Shown: positions 25,481-34,260 of the stretch, one piece after another
How the letters are laid out: every line of letters starts with the position of its first letter
How positions within the stretch are numbered: position 1 is the stretch's first letter
Origin: Enterococcus_G camelliae
Lineage (GTDB): Bacteria > Bacillota > Bacilli > Lactobacillales > Enterococcaceae
Reading direction: 5' to 3'
DNA: 64,000 nucleotides
Assembly (NCBI RefSeq): GCF_042685105.1
Contig: NZ_JBHUMO010000052.1
Coordinates: 1 to 64,000 of the forward strand
Made by a program: the position numbers and the translations under genes
Notes under the pieces: model-generated
Databases searched by the model: none
Told to the model about the DNA's origin: nothing
The model's input: only the letters and a program-made list of their open reading frames with translations

Positions 25481-26800
25481 ATGAAATTTGAACAACAGCT
25501 TTCCCAAAAGCAAAGACAAGTTCAGCAATTGGCTTTAACCCAGCAATTGCAACAATCTTTACAAGTACTTCAATACAATGGTGAAGAATTATTTGAATTC
25601 ATCAATCAGCAAGCATTGGAAAATCCGCTAATTGAATTAAACAATCAATATTACACGGGATTGGCTCGTAAAAATACGCTCGGAAATACAGCCTCTGCAA
25701 CAGAAATTAATTTTGGCCAAATCGCCGATACACAACAATCACTTTTTGAATATTTATTGGCGCAAGTTCATTTGAATTATCGGGATACACCATTGCGAAA
25801 ATTAGTTATTACATTGATCAGTTACATCGACAATAATGGTTTTTTAAGGACGCCATTGCAGAAAATTGCCGATGAACGAAATAGGCCTTATATTGAGTTA
25901 CTAGATGCTTTAACATTAATCCAACAATTGGATCCACCGGGAATTGGTGCAAGAAGTCTCCAAGAATGTTTGATGTTACAAACTGAACGAGACAATCACG
26001 CACCACACATTGCGTATATTATTCTTGAAAGTTATTTTGAACAATTGGTCGAAAGAAAGTGGCTCGAAATCAGTAAAGCGCTGTCTGTTTCTTTAGAAGA
26101 CATTCAAAATGTTTTTGATTATATTCAGACACTATCACCCGCGCCAGGAAGCCACTTTTACCAAGAAGAAGGTCTATACATCATTCCAGATTTAAAAGTG
26201 GAAGTTGAAAATGGAGAGATTATCGTAACGGCGACAAAATCAATTCAACCACCATTAAAGTTAAATGAAGAGTACTTCGATCGCTTTAAACAAACGAATG
26301 ATCAAGAGGTACAAAAGTTTTTAAAAGAAAAGAAACAAAACTATGAGTGGTTGAAAAAAACAATTGATCAAAGAGGCAGTACCATTTTGCGGGTAGGTGA
26401 AGCGATTGTCCGACACCAAAAAGCATTTTTTTTGGAAGAAAGCCATCCAATCAAACCACTGATACTGAAAAATATTGCTGAAGAATTAGCAATTCATGAA
26501 TCCACAGTTAGTCGCTCAGTGAATGGCAAGTACTTAGAAACAAGTTTTGGTATTTTTGAATTAAAACATTTTTTTGCAACAAAACTCGTCAGTGATTCTG
26601 GAGAGAGCATTTCTGCGAATCAAGCGAAAGAACATCTAGCGCAGTTTATTCGGAATGAGGACAAAAGGAAACCACTTTCCGACCAAAAAATTGTCGATAT
26701 GATGGAGAAGATTGGCGTGAAACTATCAAGAAGGACAGTTGCAAAATATCGCGAAGAACTTGGGATTTTGGGATCATCTAAAAGAAAGAGATTTGATTAA
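25481..26800 (+). CDS. rpoN: RNA polymerase sigma-54 factor
   Basis: A 439-aa alternative sigma factor. Region I is glutamine-rich and binds activators (about 1-50), the core-binding region follows, a helix-turn-helix at about 345-375 contacts -12, and the C-terminal RpoN box SRRTVAKYREELGI contacts -24. It needs enhancer-binding ATPases such as LevR/ManR, and in enterococci it drives mannose-type PTS operons; no such activator is in this window. GGGGG and a weak RBS precede the ATG. Length is normal for Firmicutes. Confidence 0.95.
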   Translation: MKFEQQLSQKQRQVQQLALTQQLQQSLQVLQYNGEELFEFINQQALENPLIELNNQYYTGLARKNTLGNTASATEINFGQIADTQQSLFEYLLAQVHLNYRDTPLRKLVITLISYIDNNGFLRTPLQKIADERNRPYIELLDALTLIQQLDPPGIGARSLQECLMLQTERDNHAPHIAYIILESYFEQLVERKWLEISKALSVSLEDIQNVFDYIQTLSPAPGSHFYQEEGLYIIPDLKVEVENGEIIVTATKSIQPPLKLNEEYFDRFKQTNDQEVQKFLKEKKQNYEWLKKTIDQRGSTILRVGEAIVRHQKAFFLEESHPIKPLILKNIAEELAIHESTVSRSVNGKYLETSFGIFELKHFFATKLVSDSGESISANQAKEHLAQFIRNEDKRKPLSDQKIVDMMEKIGVKLSRRTVAKYREELGILGSSKRKRFD

Positions 26801-26822
26801 TCAACTCTCTTTCTTTTGTTTG
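26782..26822 (+). terminator. Terminator overlapping the rpoN stop
   Basis: AAAAGAAAGAG pairs with CTCTTTCTTTT around the inner palindrome TTGATTAATCAA; it spans the stop codon and ends in T-rich sequence. Confidence 0.7.
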
Positions 26823-27310
26823 TCTAGAATGGGAAAATTCTAACGGGTTCAAGTCCCACGGGCATCCAAGTACTGGAAAGCATTCAGCCAAATGCAAGGT
26901 TGTCCATGGTGACATGGAATCTGAAGAAAACGTCTGGTCTGATGAACCGAAATTACATAGAAGGCAACCGAAGAAGGCAAAGTCCAATAATTACTTTTAA
27001 CAATCAAGAAGAGAAACGTATCTGTTAATCTGTGCGAGTATACGTTGGTAGAAAATCTTTCGTAAAGTCCGCTTGTAAGAGCTCTTCCGGTATTCTAAAA
27101 ATAGTAGTTGATAGGAAACAAGTAAGATAATGGGCATTTATCCGCTCATCACGACTATATTCTATGGGAGAGAACAAGTTTACAAGTTAGTTATCAGTAC
27201 CCTTCATCGTAAGTTTCATTCTTTTCATGAGTTTAGACTATCATCTTGTGATATTTTTTGTCTCGATACGCTTATGACATTATAATTTTTGAACGAGACT
27301 AAATAGCTAA
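26801..27310. other. Long non-coding stretch, possible group II intron remnant
   Basis: About 500 bp with no gene on either strand. The part at about 26820-26970 (GGGTTCAAGTCCCACGGG, CATGGAATCTGAAGAAAAC, TCTGATGAACC) resembles, from memory, domain I of bacterial group II intron RNAs. No reverse transcriptase frame, GTGYG 5' end in place or domain V hairpin was found, so if real it is a decayed fragment. The remainder to 27300 shows nothing I recognise. Confidence 0.35.
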
Positions 27311-27313
27311 CAG

Positions 27314-27342
27314 TTGCAACAAGAATGAAAACGTGCTATGAT
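27314..27342 (+). promoter_or_regulatory. Promoter of the cggR-gap operon
   Basis: TTGCAA (27314-27319), 17-bp spacer, TATGAT (27337-27342). The expected start site near 27349 lies just upstream of the CggR operator. Confidence 0.85.
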
Positions 27343-27390
27343 TATTTCGTAAGAGATAGTAATGCTCTTCAAAAATTTTTTTATCCTCAA

Positions 27391-27426
27391 CGGGTCGTAT
27401 TGAGTCTATGTTGGACGTTTTTAGTC
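27391..27426 (+). promoter_or_regulatory. CggR operator
   Basis: CGGGTC, 6 bp, AGTC, 4 bp, TTGGAC, 6 bp, AGTC: this is the spacing of the B. subtilis operator CGGGAC-N6-TGTC-N4-CGGGAC-N6-TGTC, with four base differences. It lies between promoter and start codon, so CggR would act as a roadblock until fructose-1,6-bisphosphate binds. Confidence 0.88.
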
Positions 27427-27440
27427 CACCGGAGGTTTTT

Positions 27441-28484
27441 ATGCAAAAGCAAGATGATTTTAAAGTGTTAGAAGAAGTGGTTCCAGATATTTTAACGGTA
27501 TTGCAGGAACGTTATCGAATTCTTCAACATATTTACTGGATGCAGCCGGTGGGACGCAGAAATTTATCCGAAAATTTAGGCTTGACAGAACGTGTTTTGA
27601 GAACAGAAACAGATTTTTTGAAAAACTTAAATCTGATTTCATCTTCAAAAAGTGGGATGTTGCTTACCAAAAAAGGCGAACAGTTATACAATCAACTTGG
27701 AACATTAGTTGATCGTCTGTTTGGGATGAGACAACTTGAAAAGCAACTGGCAAATTACTTTGGTATTGAAAAATGCCTGATTGCCGATGGTGATTCTGAT
27801 CAGCAAAGAAAAGTCATTAGTTCATTTGGGAGATTTTTAAATGAAGCACTGGATGCTCAACTTCCCGAAAAAGAAAATATCATTGCAGTAATGGGTGGTA
27901 CAACGATGGCGATGGCAGCGGAGGAATTGACCAGTCTTGAAACGGAACGAAGACATAATCTTTTTGTTCCTGCTCGTGGAGGGATTGGAGAGTCAGTGAA
28001 TGTACAGGCAAACTCAGTCAGTGCAGTCATGGCAATAAAGTCTCACGGCGATTACCGTTCACTTTTTGTTCCTGAACAGTTGAGTTCTACCACGTATGAC
28101 TCACTATTACAAGAACCTTCAATCAAAGAGGTATTGAATTTGATTGAACGAGCCAATTGTGTCATTCATGGGATAGGAAGAGCGCTTCATATGGCAGCAA
28201 GAAGGAAGATGCCAGAAGCAGATATTCTTATGCTAAAACAAAAACACGCAGTTGCAGAGTCATTTGGGTACTTTTTTAATGAGCAAGGTGAGATTATTTA
28301 TAAAATCCCTCGAATTGGATTGCAGTTAAAAGATATCCAAAATATTCCATATGTATTCGCGGTAGCGGGTGGACGAGGAAAAGCCAAGGCAATTCGAGCC
28401 TATATGCAAAATGCACCAAAACAAACGTGGCTCATCACTGATGAAGCTGCAGCAAACGAGATTTTAAAAGGGGCAACCCTTTAA
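27441..28484 (+). CDS. cggR: Central glycolytic genes regulator
   Basis: A 347-aa repressor of the SorC/DeoR family. An N-terminal winged helix-turn-helix (GRRNLSENLGLTERVLRTE, residues about 40-60) binds the operator just upstream. The C-terminal domain resembles sugar-phosphate binding proteins (VMGGTTMAMAAEEL, VPARGGIGESV) and senses fructose-1,6-bisphosphate. The longer frame from 27408 would run through the operator; GGAGG at 27431-27435 fixes the ATG at 27441. It represses gap-pgk-tpi at low glycolytic flux and heads the operon. Confidence 0.95.
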   Translation: MQKQDDFKVLEEVVPDILTVLQERYRILQHIYWMQPVGRRNLSENLGLTERVLRTETDFLKNLNLISSSKSGMLLTKKGEQLYNQLGTLVDRLFGMRQLEKQLANYFGIEKCLIADGDSDQQRKVISSFGRFLNEALDAQLPEKENIIAVMGGTTMAMAAEELTSLETERRHNLFVPARGGIGESVNVQANSVSAVMAIKSHGDYRSLFVPEQLSSTTYDSLLQEPSIKEVLNLIERANCVIHGIGRALHMAARRKMPEADILMLKQKHAVAESFGYFFNEQGEIIYKIPRIGLQLKDIQNIPYVFAVAGGRGKAKAIRAYMQNAPKQTWLITDEAAANEILKGATL

Positions 28485-28523
28485 AATAAATTTTTTATGA
28501 TTTTCATAAGGAGGAAATCTTAA

Positions 28524-29525
28524 ATGACAGTTAAAGTAGGTATTAATGGATTTGGACGTATTGGACGTTTAGCATTTCGTCGTATCCAAGATGTAGAAGG
28601 AATCGAAGTAGTTGCTATCAATGACTTAACAGATGCTAAAATGTTAGCACATTTGTTAAAATATGATACAACACAAGGCCGTTTCAATGGTACAGTTGAA
28701 GTTCACGAAGGCTCTTTCAATGTTAACGGAAAAGAAGTTAAAGTTTTAGCTAACCGTAACCCTGAAGAATTACCTTGGGGTGAATTAGGTGTTGATATCG
28801 TTTTAGAATGTACTGGATTCTTCACTTCTAAAGAAAAAGCTGAACTACACTTAAAAGCTGGTGCAAAACGTGTTGTTATTTCTGCTCCTGGCGGTAACGA
28901 TGTACCAACAATCGTCTACAATGTTAACCATGAAACATTAACTGGTGAAGAAACAGTTATTTCTGGTGCTTCATGTACGACAAACTGTTTAGCTCCAATG
29001 GCTAAAACATTGAATGACGATTTTGGAATTGTTGAAGGTTTAATGACAACAATCCATGCTTACACTGGAGATCAAATGACACTTGACGGACCACACCCTA
29101 AAGGTGACTTCCGCCGTGCACGTGCCGCTGCAGCAAACATTGTACCAAACTCAACTGGTGCTGCCAAAGCTATTGGTTTAGTTATTCCAGAATTAAATGG
29201 AAAATTAGACGGAGCTGCTCAACGTGTTCCAGTTCCAACTGGTTCACTAACTGAATTAGTAACAGTTTTAGAAAAAAATGTTACTGTTGATGAAGTAAAT
29301 GCAGCAATGGAAAAAGCTTCAAATGAATCATTTGGTTACACAACAGAAGAATTAGTGTCTTCAGACATCGTTGGTATCAACTTTGGTTCTTTATTTGATG
29401 CAACACAAACACGTGTAATGACTGTTGGAGACAAACAATTGGTTAAAACAGTTGCATGGTATGACAACGAAATGTCTTACACTTCACAATTAGTTCGTAC
29501 TTTAGAATACTTCGCTAAATTATAA
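28524..29525 (+). CDS. gap: Type I glyceraldehyde-3-phosphate dehydrogenase
   Basis: A 333-aa NAD-dependent glycolytic enzyme. The Rossmann motif GINGFGRIGR is at 7-16, and the catalytic cysteine C151 lies in SCTTNCLAP. It turns glyceraldehyde-3-phosphate, NAD and phosphate into 1,3-bisphosphoglycerate. AAGGAGG precedes the ATG and the codons are strongly biased (GTT, GAA, AAA, TTA), as expected of a very highly expressed gene. A terminator-like hairpin follows, which can give gap more transcript than the genes behind it. Confidence 0.98.
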   Translation: MTVKVGINGFGRIGRLAFRRIQDVEGIEVVAINDLTDAKMLAHLLKYDTTQGRFNGTVEVHEGSFNVNGKEVKVLANRNPEELPWGELGVDIVLECTGFFTSKEKAELHLKAGAKRVVISAPGGNDVPTIVYNVNHETLTGEETVISGASCTTNCLAPMAKTLNDDFGIVEGLMTTIHAYTGDQMTLDGPHPKGDFRRARAAAANIVPNSTGAAKAIGLVIPELNGKLDGAAQRVPVPTGSLTELVTVLEKNVTVDEVNAAMEKASNESFGYTTEELVSSDIVGINFGSLFDATQTRVMTVGDKQLVKTVAWYDNEMSYTSQLVRTLEYFAKL

Positions 29526-29562
29526 GATTTTTTCTTTAAAAAATCGAATTTTGCATTGTATG

Positions 29563-29596
29563 AGCGGGGGAGCAGCGCGCTTCTCCGCTTTTTTTT
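29563..29596 (+). terminator. Partial terminator between gap and pgk
   Basis: AGCGGGGGA pairs with TTCTCCGCT (two G-T pairs) around a 9-nt loop, followed by eight T. A TATAAT hexamer at 29613-29618 may also give pgk a weak own promoter. Confidence 0.75.
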
Positions 29597-29636
29597 AAGA
29601 AATTAACGTTTGTATAATAGCTAGGAGGTAATTTCA

Positions 29637-30827
29637 ATGGCAAAAATGACTGTTGAAGATCTTGACTTAAAAGACAAAAAAGTTTTGGTACGTGTTGATT
29701 TCAATGTTCCCTTAAAAGATGGCGTGATTACAGATGACACAAGAATTAAGGCGGCATTACCTACAATCAAGTATGTGCTTGATCACGATGGCAAAGCAAT
29801 CCTCTTTTCCCATTTGGGTCGTGTGAAAACGCAAGAAGATAAAGCAGGAAAATCACTTGCACCAGTTGCAGAACGGTTAAGTGCTTTGTTAGGTAAAAAA
29901 GTAACATTTGTACCTGAAACGCGTGGGCCTAAATTAGAATCTGCGATCAATGAAATGAAAGACGGCGACGTTGTCTTATTTGAAAATACACGTTTTGAAG
30001 ACATAGATGGCAAAAAAGAAAGCAAAAACGATCCAGAATTAGGAAAATATTGGGCGTCACTTGGTGATGTTTTTGTAAATGATGCATTCGGTACAGCGCA
30101 TCGAGCACACGCATCTAATGTTGGTATTGCATCTACGGGTATTCCAACTGTAGCAGGATTTTTGATGGAAAAGGAAATCAATTTTGTTGGTGGATTGGTA
30201 GAGAATCCAAAACACCCAATGATTGCTATTTTAGGAGGAGCGAAAGTTTCTGATAAAATTGGTGTTATTGAAAACTTGATTGACAAAGCAGATAAAATTT
30301 TAATTGGCGGCGGAATGACTTATACATTCTATAAAGCAATGGGTTATACTGTAGGGAAATCAATTTGTGAATTGGATAAAGTAGAATTAGCAAAAGAATT
30401 ACTCGAAAAAGCAAATGGCAAAATTATTTTACCGATTGATACTGTTTGCGCAGATGCTTTTGACAATGATGCTTATACAGAAATTCACAAAAAAAATATT
30501 CCTGATAACTTGGAAGGGTTAGATATTGGACCTGAAACAGTTAAATTGTTTGCCAAAGAATTGCAAGGTGCGAAATCTGTTATTTGGAATGGGCCAATGG
30601 GCGTATTTGAAATGCCTAACTTTGCTAAGGGAACAATTGGCGTATGTAAAGCAATTGCCGAACTGCCCGACGCGATTACAATTATAGGTGGTGGTGATTC
30701 TGCTGCTGCTGCTGAACAGTTAGGTTTCGCTGATAAATTTACCCATATTTCTACTGGTGGTGGCGCAAGCTTGGAACTACTAGAAGGAAAAACATTACCA
30801 GGATTAGCAGCAATCAATGACAAATAG
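29637..30827 (+). CDS. pgk: Phosphoglycerate kinase
   Basis: A 396-aa monomeric kinase that makes ATP from 1,3-bisphosphoglycerate. Visible are VDFNVPL, the basic patch RAHASN, the hinge VGGL, and the nucleotide-binding loop GGGDSAAAAEQLG near 360. AGGAGG precedes the ATG. Length is typical. It lies between gap and tpiA in the usual Firmicute order. Confidence 0.98.
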   Translation: MAKMTVEDLDLKDKKVLVRVDFNVPLKDGVITDDTRIKAALPTIKYVLDHDGKAILFSHLGRVKTQEDKAGKSLAPVAERLSALLGKKVTFVPETRGPKLESAINEMKDGDVVLFENTRFEDIDGKKESKNDPELGKYWASLGDVFVNDAFGTAHRAHASNVGIASTGIPTVAGFLMEKEINFVGGLVENPKHPMIAILGGAKVSDKIGVIENLIDKADKILIGGGMTYTFYKAMGYTVGKSICELDKVELAKELLEKANGKIILPIDTVCADAFDNDAYTEIHKKNIPDNLEGLDIGPETVKLFAKELQGAKSVIWNGPMGVFEMPNFAKGTIGVCKAIAELPDAITIIGGGDSAAAAEQLGFADKFTHISTGGGASLELLEGKTLPGLAAINDK

Positions 30828-30879
30828 TCAATACAAAGAGTATTGAAGATCCGTTTATTTAAATGAAGGAGTGTCAAAC

Positions 30880-31635
30880 ATGCGTAAACCAATTATCGCA
30901 GGAAACTGGAAAATGAATAAAACTGCGGCAGAGGCAAAAGCTTTTGCTGAAGCGGTAAAAACAAATTTACCAAGTAATGAAAAAGTTGATTCAGTGATAG
31001 GTTCTCCAGCTTTATTCTTAGAAACATTAGTATCTGAAGCAAAGGGAACAGACCTTAAAATTGCTGCTCAAAATTGCTTCTGGGAAAATGCTGGTGCTTT
31101 TACTGGTGAAACATCCCCGGCTGCATTGGCTGACTTAGGTGTTCAATATGTGATTATTGGTCATTCAGAACGCCGTGAATATTTCCATGAAACAGACGAA
31201 GAAATTAATAAAAAAGCGAAAGCTATCTTTGCAAACAAAATGCTACCTATTTTATGTTGCGGTGAATCACTTGAAACGTATGAAGCTGGTAAAACAGCTG
31301 AATGGATTGAAGGCCAAATCACAGCGGGTCTAGCTGACTTGTCAAATGACCAAGTGAGCAGTATGGTTATTGCCTATGAACCAATTTGGGCTATTGGCAC
31401 AGGAAAATCTGCTGATGCAACAATTGCAGATACGATTTGTGGTGTTGTTCGTTCAACAGTAGCAAAATTGTATGGCGATGAAGTAGCTAGCAAAGTTCGC
31501 ATTCAATATGGTGGTTCTGTAAAACCAGAAAATATCGCTGAATATATGGCAAAAGAAAATGTAGATGGTGCTTTGGTTGGAGGCGCAAGCTTACAAGCCG
31601 ATTCATTCTTAGCATTATTAGATGCTGTAAAATAG
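30880..31635 (+). CDS. tpiA: Triosephosphate isomerase
   Basis: A 251-aa TIM barrel enzyme that interconverts dihydroxyacetone phosphate and glyceraldehyde-3-phosphate. The catalytic lysine is in GNWKMNK, the histidine in IIGHSERR and the glutamate in AYEPIWAIGTG; QYGGSVKPEN is the phosphate loop. A GTG at 30871 lies inside the GGAG ribosome site, so the ATG at 30880 is chosen. Confidence 0.98.
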   Translation: MRKPIIAGNWKMNKTAAEAKAFAEAVKTNLPSNEKVDSVIGSPALFLETLVSEAKGTDLKIAAQNCFWENAGAFTGETSPAALADLGVQYVIIGHSERREYFHETDEEINKKAKAIFANKMLPILCCGESLETYEAGKTAEWIEGQITAGLADLSNDQVSSMVIAYEPIWAIGTGKSADATIADTICGVVRSTVAKLYGDEVASKVRIQYGGSVKPENIAEYMAKENVDGALVGGASLQADSFLALLDAVK

Positions 31636-31646
31636 TATATTTTTAT

Positions 31647-31675
31647 TTGCAGGATAGCAAAAATTTATTTACAAT
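31647..31675 (+). promoter_or_regulatory. Promoter of eno
   Basis: TTGCAG (31647-31652), 17-bp spacer, TACAAT (31670-31675), between tpiA and eno; eno is thus partly uncoupled from CggR control. Confidence 0.75.
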
Positions 31676-31737
31676 AGAGATGTTTAAAAGAGGAGCAATC
31701 CTTTTTAATAAAACAAAATTTAAAGGAGAGACAAATC

Positions 31738-33039
31738 ATGTCAATTATTACTGATGTTTACGCTCGCGAAGTCTTAGACTCACGTGGTAACCCAACAATC
31801 GAAGTAGAAGTTTATACAGAATCAGGTGCGTTTGGACGTGGTATGGTTCCTTCTGGTGCTTCAACTGGTGAGTATGAAGCAGTTGAATTACGTGATGGAG
31901 ATAAATCACGTTATGGTGGTAAAGGTGTTACTAAGGCAGTGGATAACGTAAACGATGTGATTGCAGAAGCTATCATTGGTTACGATGTTCGTGATCAAAT
32001 GGCAATCGACCAAGCAATGATCGCTTTGGATGGAACTCCTAATAAAGGCAAATTAGGTGCAAATGCAATTCTAGGTGTTTCAATTGCGGTAGCACGTGCA
32101 GCTGCAGATTACTTAGAAGTACCTTTGTATCATTATTTAGGTGGATTCAATACAAAAGTATTACCTACACCAATGATGAACATTGTAAATGGTGGCTCTC
32201 ACTCAGATGCACCAATTGCTTTCCAAGAATTTATGATTTTACCTGTTGGTGCACCCACATTTAAAGAAGCATTGCGTTGGGGTGCTGAAATTTTCCACGC
32301 TTTGAAAGGCATTTTACACGACCGTGGATTAGAAACATCTGTTGGTGATGAAGGTGGATTTGCTCCTCGTTTTGAAGGAACTGAAGACGGAGTTGAAACA
32401 ATCTTATCTGCTATTAAAAAAGTCGGCTTAGAACCAGGTAAAGATGTTTATCTTGGCTTTGACTGTGCTTCTTCTGAATTTTATGAAGACGGTGTTTATG
32501 ACTATACAAAATTTGAAGGTGAAACAGGCGTTAAACGTACTGCTGCTGAACAAGTAGACTACCTTGAAGAATTAGTAAATAAATACCCAATCATCACAAT
32601 TGAAGACGGTATGGATGAAAATGACTGGGATGGTTGGAAACTATTAACTGACCGCCTAGGGGACAAAGTTCAATTAGTTGGTGATGATTTATTCGTTACA
32701 AATACTGAAAAACTTGAAAAGGGTATCGAACAAGGAATTGGTAACTCAATCCTAATCAAAGTTAACCAAATCGGTACATTGACTGAAACGTTTAATGCAA
32801 TCGAAATGGCTAAAGAAGCTGGTTACACTGCAGTTGTTTCTCACCGTTCTGGTGAAACAGAAGATTCAACAATCTCTGATATTGCGGTCGCAACGAATGC
32901 TGGTCAAATCAAAACTGGTTCTCTTTCACGTACAGATCGTATTGCGAAATACAACCAATTATTGCGTATTGAAGACCAATTAGGTGAAGTTGCTGAATAC
33001 AAAGGTTTGAAATCTTTCTACAACTTGAAAAACAAATAA
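31738..33039 (+). CDS. eno: Enolase
   Basis: A 433-aa enolase, which removes water from 2-phosphoglycerate to give phosphoenolpyruvate and is also a component of the RNA degradosome in many Firmicutes. Signature SGASTGEYEAVELRDGD, metal ligands in LGFDCASSEF, the TIEDGMDENDWDGW motif, VGDDLFVTN and the lysine in LIKVNQIGT. AAAGGAGAG precedes the ATG. Strong codon bias. Ends in a clear terminator. Confidence 0.98.
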   Translation: MSIITDVYAREVLDSRGNPTIEVEVYTESGAFGRGMVPSGASTGEYEAVELRDGDKSRYGGKGVTKAVDNVNDVIAEAIIGYDVRDQMAIDQAMIALDGTPNKGKLGANAILGVSIAVARAAADYLEVPLYHYLGGFNTKVLPTPMMNIVNGGSHSDAPIAFQEFMILPVGAPTFKEALRWGAEIFHALKGILHDRGLETSVGDEGGFAPRFEGTEDGVETILSAIKKVGLEPGKDVYLGFDCASSEFYEDGVYDYTKFEGETGVKRTAAEQVDYLEELVNKYPIITIEDGMDENDWDGWKLLTDRLGDKVQLVGDDLFVTNTEKLEKGIEQGIGNSILIKVNQIGTLTETFNAIEMAKEAGYTAVVSHRSGETEDSTISDIAVATNAGQIKTGSLSRTDRIAKYNQLLRIEDQLGEVAEYKGLKSFYNLKNK

Positions 33040-33057
33040 TTTTTTGTTATTTCATTA

Positions 33058-33093
33058 AACTTCCTTCCTCTAGGGTGAAGGAAGTTTTTTTGT
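33058..33093 (+). terminator. Intrinsic terminator after eno
   Basis: AACTTCCTTC (33058-33067) pairs with GAAGGAAGTT (33077-33086) around a 9-nt loop; seven T follow. Confidence 0.92.
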
Positions 33094-33184
33094 CTATTGA
33101 AGGATAGATTTTTGTGGTAACTTTCTGCTAAGTATGCTAGAGTAGTAATGAGATATTTTCGGCTACTAGGGAGGGTTATCAAGA

Positions 33185-33421
33185 ATGTATGATTTCATTC
33201 TAGGTGTTGTGATTGTATTGTCGTTTGTCATTATCGCGACGATTATGATGCAACCAAGCAAACAAAATAGTGCAGCAAGTGCCTTTACAGGTGGAGCAGA
33301 TCAATTATTTGGGAAGCAGAAAGCACGTGGATTTGAAGCAGTAATGCAACGCTCAACAGCAGTATTAGGAGCGATTTGGATTATTTTGCTATTTGTGCTT
33401 GCGTTCTTATCATCAAAATAG
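33185..33421 (+). CDS. secG: Preprotein translocase subunit SecG
   Basis: A 78-aa membrane protein with two transmembrane helices (about 3-21 and 57-75) and the polar loop MMQPSKQNSAASAFTGGADQLFGKQKARG, cited here only in part as typical: QPSKQNSAASAFTGGADQLF. It stimulates protein export through the SecYEG channel by SecA. It has its own terminator, and heads the secG-esterase-rnr-smpB block typical of the order. Confidence 0.94.
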   Translation: MYDFILGVVIVLSFVIIATIMMQPSKQNSAASAFTGGADQLFGKQKARGFEAVMQRSTAVLGAIWIILLFVLAFLSSK

Positions 33422-33429
33422 TCTTGAAG

Positions 33430-33453
33430 CCTCTCAGAAATGAGAGGTTTTTT
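33430..33453 (+). terminator. Short perfect terminator after secG
   Basis: CCTCTCA pairs with TGAGAGG around GAAA; six T follow. Read-through is likely, since the esterase start is only 34 bp on. Confidence 0.88.
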
Positions 33454-33486
33454 GCTAGATTAAAAAGAAAATAGTCGAGGTGTACG

Positions 33487-34260
33487 ATGGTACGAAAATT
33501 TTCAGAGCCAAAACCAATCTATATAAAAAAAAGTGCAAGAGCGATTATGCTACTCCATGCATATTCTGGAAGTCCTAATGATGTGCGTATGTTGGCTCGC
33601 TTTTTGGAACAAGCAAATTATACTATTTATACACCGATGTTTACTGGGCATGGAACGATAGATCCTGAAGACATCTTAAAGGAAAGTGCTGATAAATGGT
33701 GGGAAGATGTCCGACAGGCAATTGACTTTCTAAAGGGAGAGGGTTTTGAAAAAATTGCTATTTTTGGTCTTTCAATGGGTGGACTTTTTGCTATGAAGGC
33801 TTTAGAAGAGGAGAATCAAGCTGTGATTGGTGGAGGAACATTTTGTTCCCCACTTATTCCGAGCCAGACAAAAGTACCAGAAAATTTTTATCGGTATGCT
33901 GAGTTTATGTTGACTACTTATTCACCAGAAAGCGAAGCCGCAAAGAAAGAGCGATTAAGGAAAATTCCAGCTTTGGTACAAAGGCAGCTTAAACAAATCG
34001 AAATTCACGTGAGAGACGTATATGAACAGCTAGAAAGAGTGAACAAGCCGATTTTTCTGGCACAGGCTGCTCTTGATGAAATGATTCCAGCTGATTCCGT
34101 TTTTCAAGTGGCTCAAAAAATCAAGCAACAAAAATTTACATTACAATGGTATCCAAAAAGTGGACATGTAATTACAGTCGGAAAAGAACACAAAGAATTT
34201 GAAAGGGATGTACTTTCATTTATTGAAAGTCTACCTTGGGATGGGGCGAATGATGACTAA
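33487..34260 (+). CDS. Alpha/beta hydrolase, carboxylesterase EstA/Est30-like
   Basis: A 257-aa monoacylglycerol lipase/carboxylesterase-like protein. The oxyanion region is MLLHAYSGSPNDV, the nucleophile elbow GLSMGG (residue about 97), the acid D in ALDEMIP and the histidine in KSGHVITVG. No signal peptide, so it is cytosolic. In B. subtilis and relatives an esterase of this type (yvaK) also lies between secG and rnr. Its 3' end overlaps rnr. The natural substrate is unknown; short-chain acyl esters are hydrolysed by relatives. Confidence 0.9.
   Translation: MVRKFSEPKPIYIKKSARAIMLLHAYSGSPNDVRMLARFLEQANYTIYTPMFTGHGTIDPEDILKESADKWWEDVRQAIDFLKGEGFEKIAIFGLSMGGLFAMKALEEENQAVIGGGTFCSPLIPSQTKVPENFYRYAEFMLTTYSPESEAAKKERLRKIPALVQRQLKQIEIHVRDVYEQLERVNKPIFLAQAALDEMIPADSVFQVAQKIKQQKFTLQWYPKSGHVITVGKEHKEFERDVLSFIESLPWDGANDD

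Noticed and set aside
27408..27440. Start of CggR at 27408
   Set aside because: It would place coding sequence through the operator; GGAGG before 27441 gives the family length.
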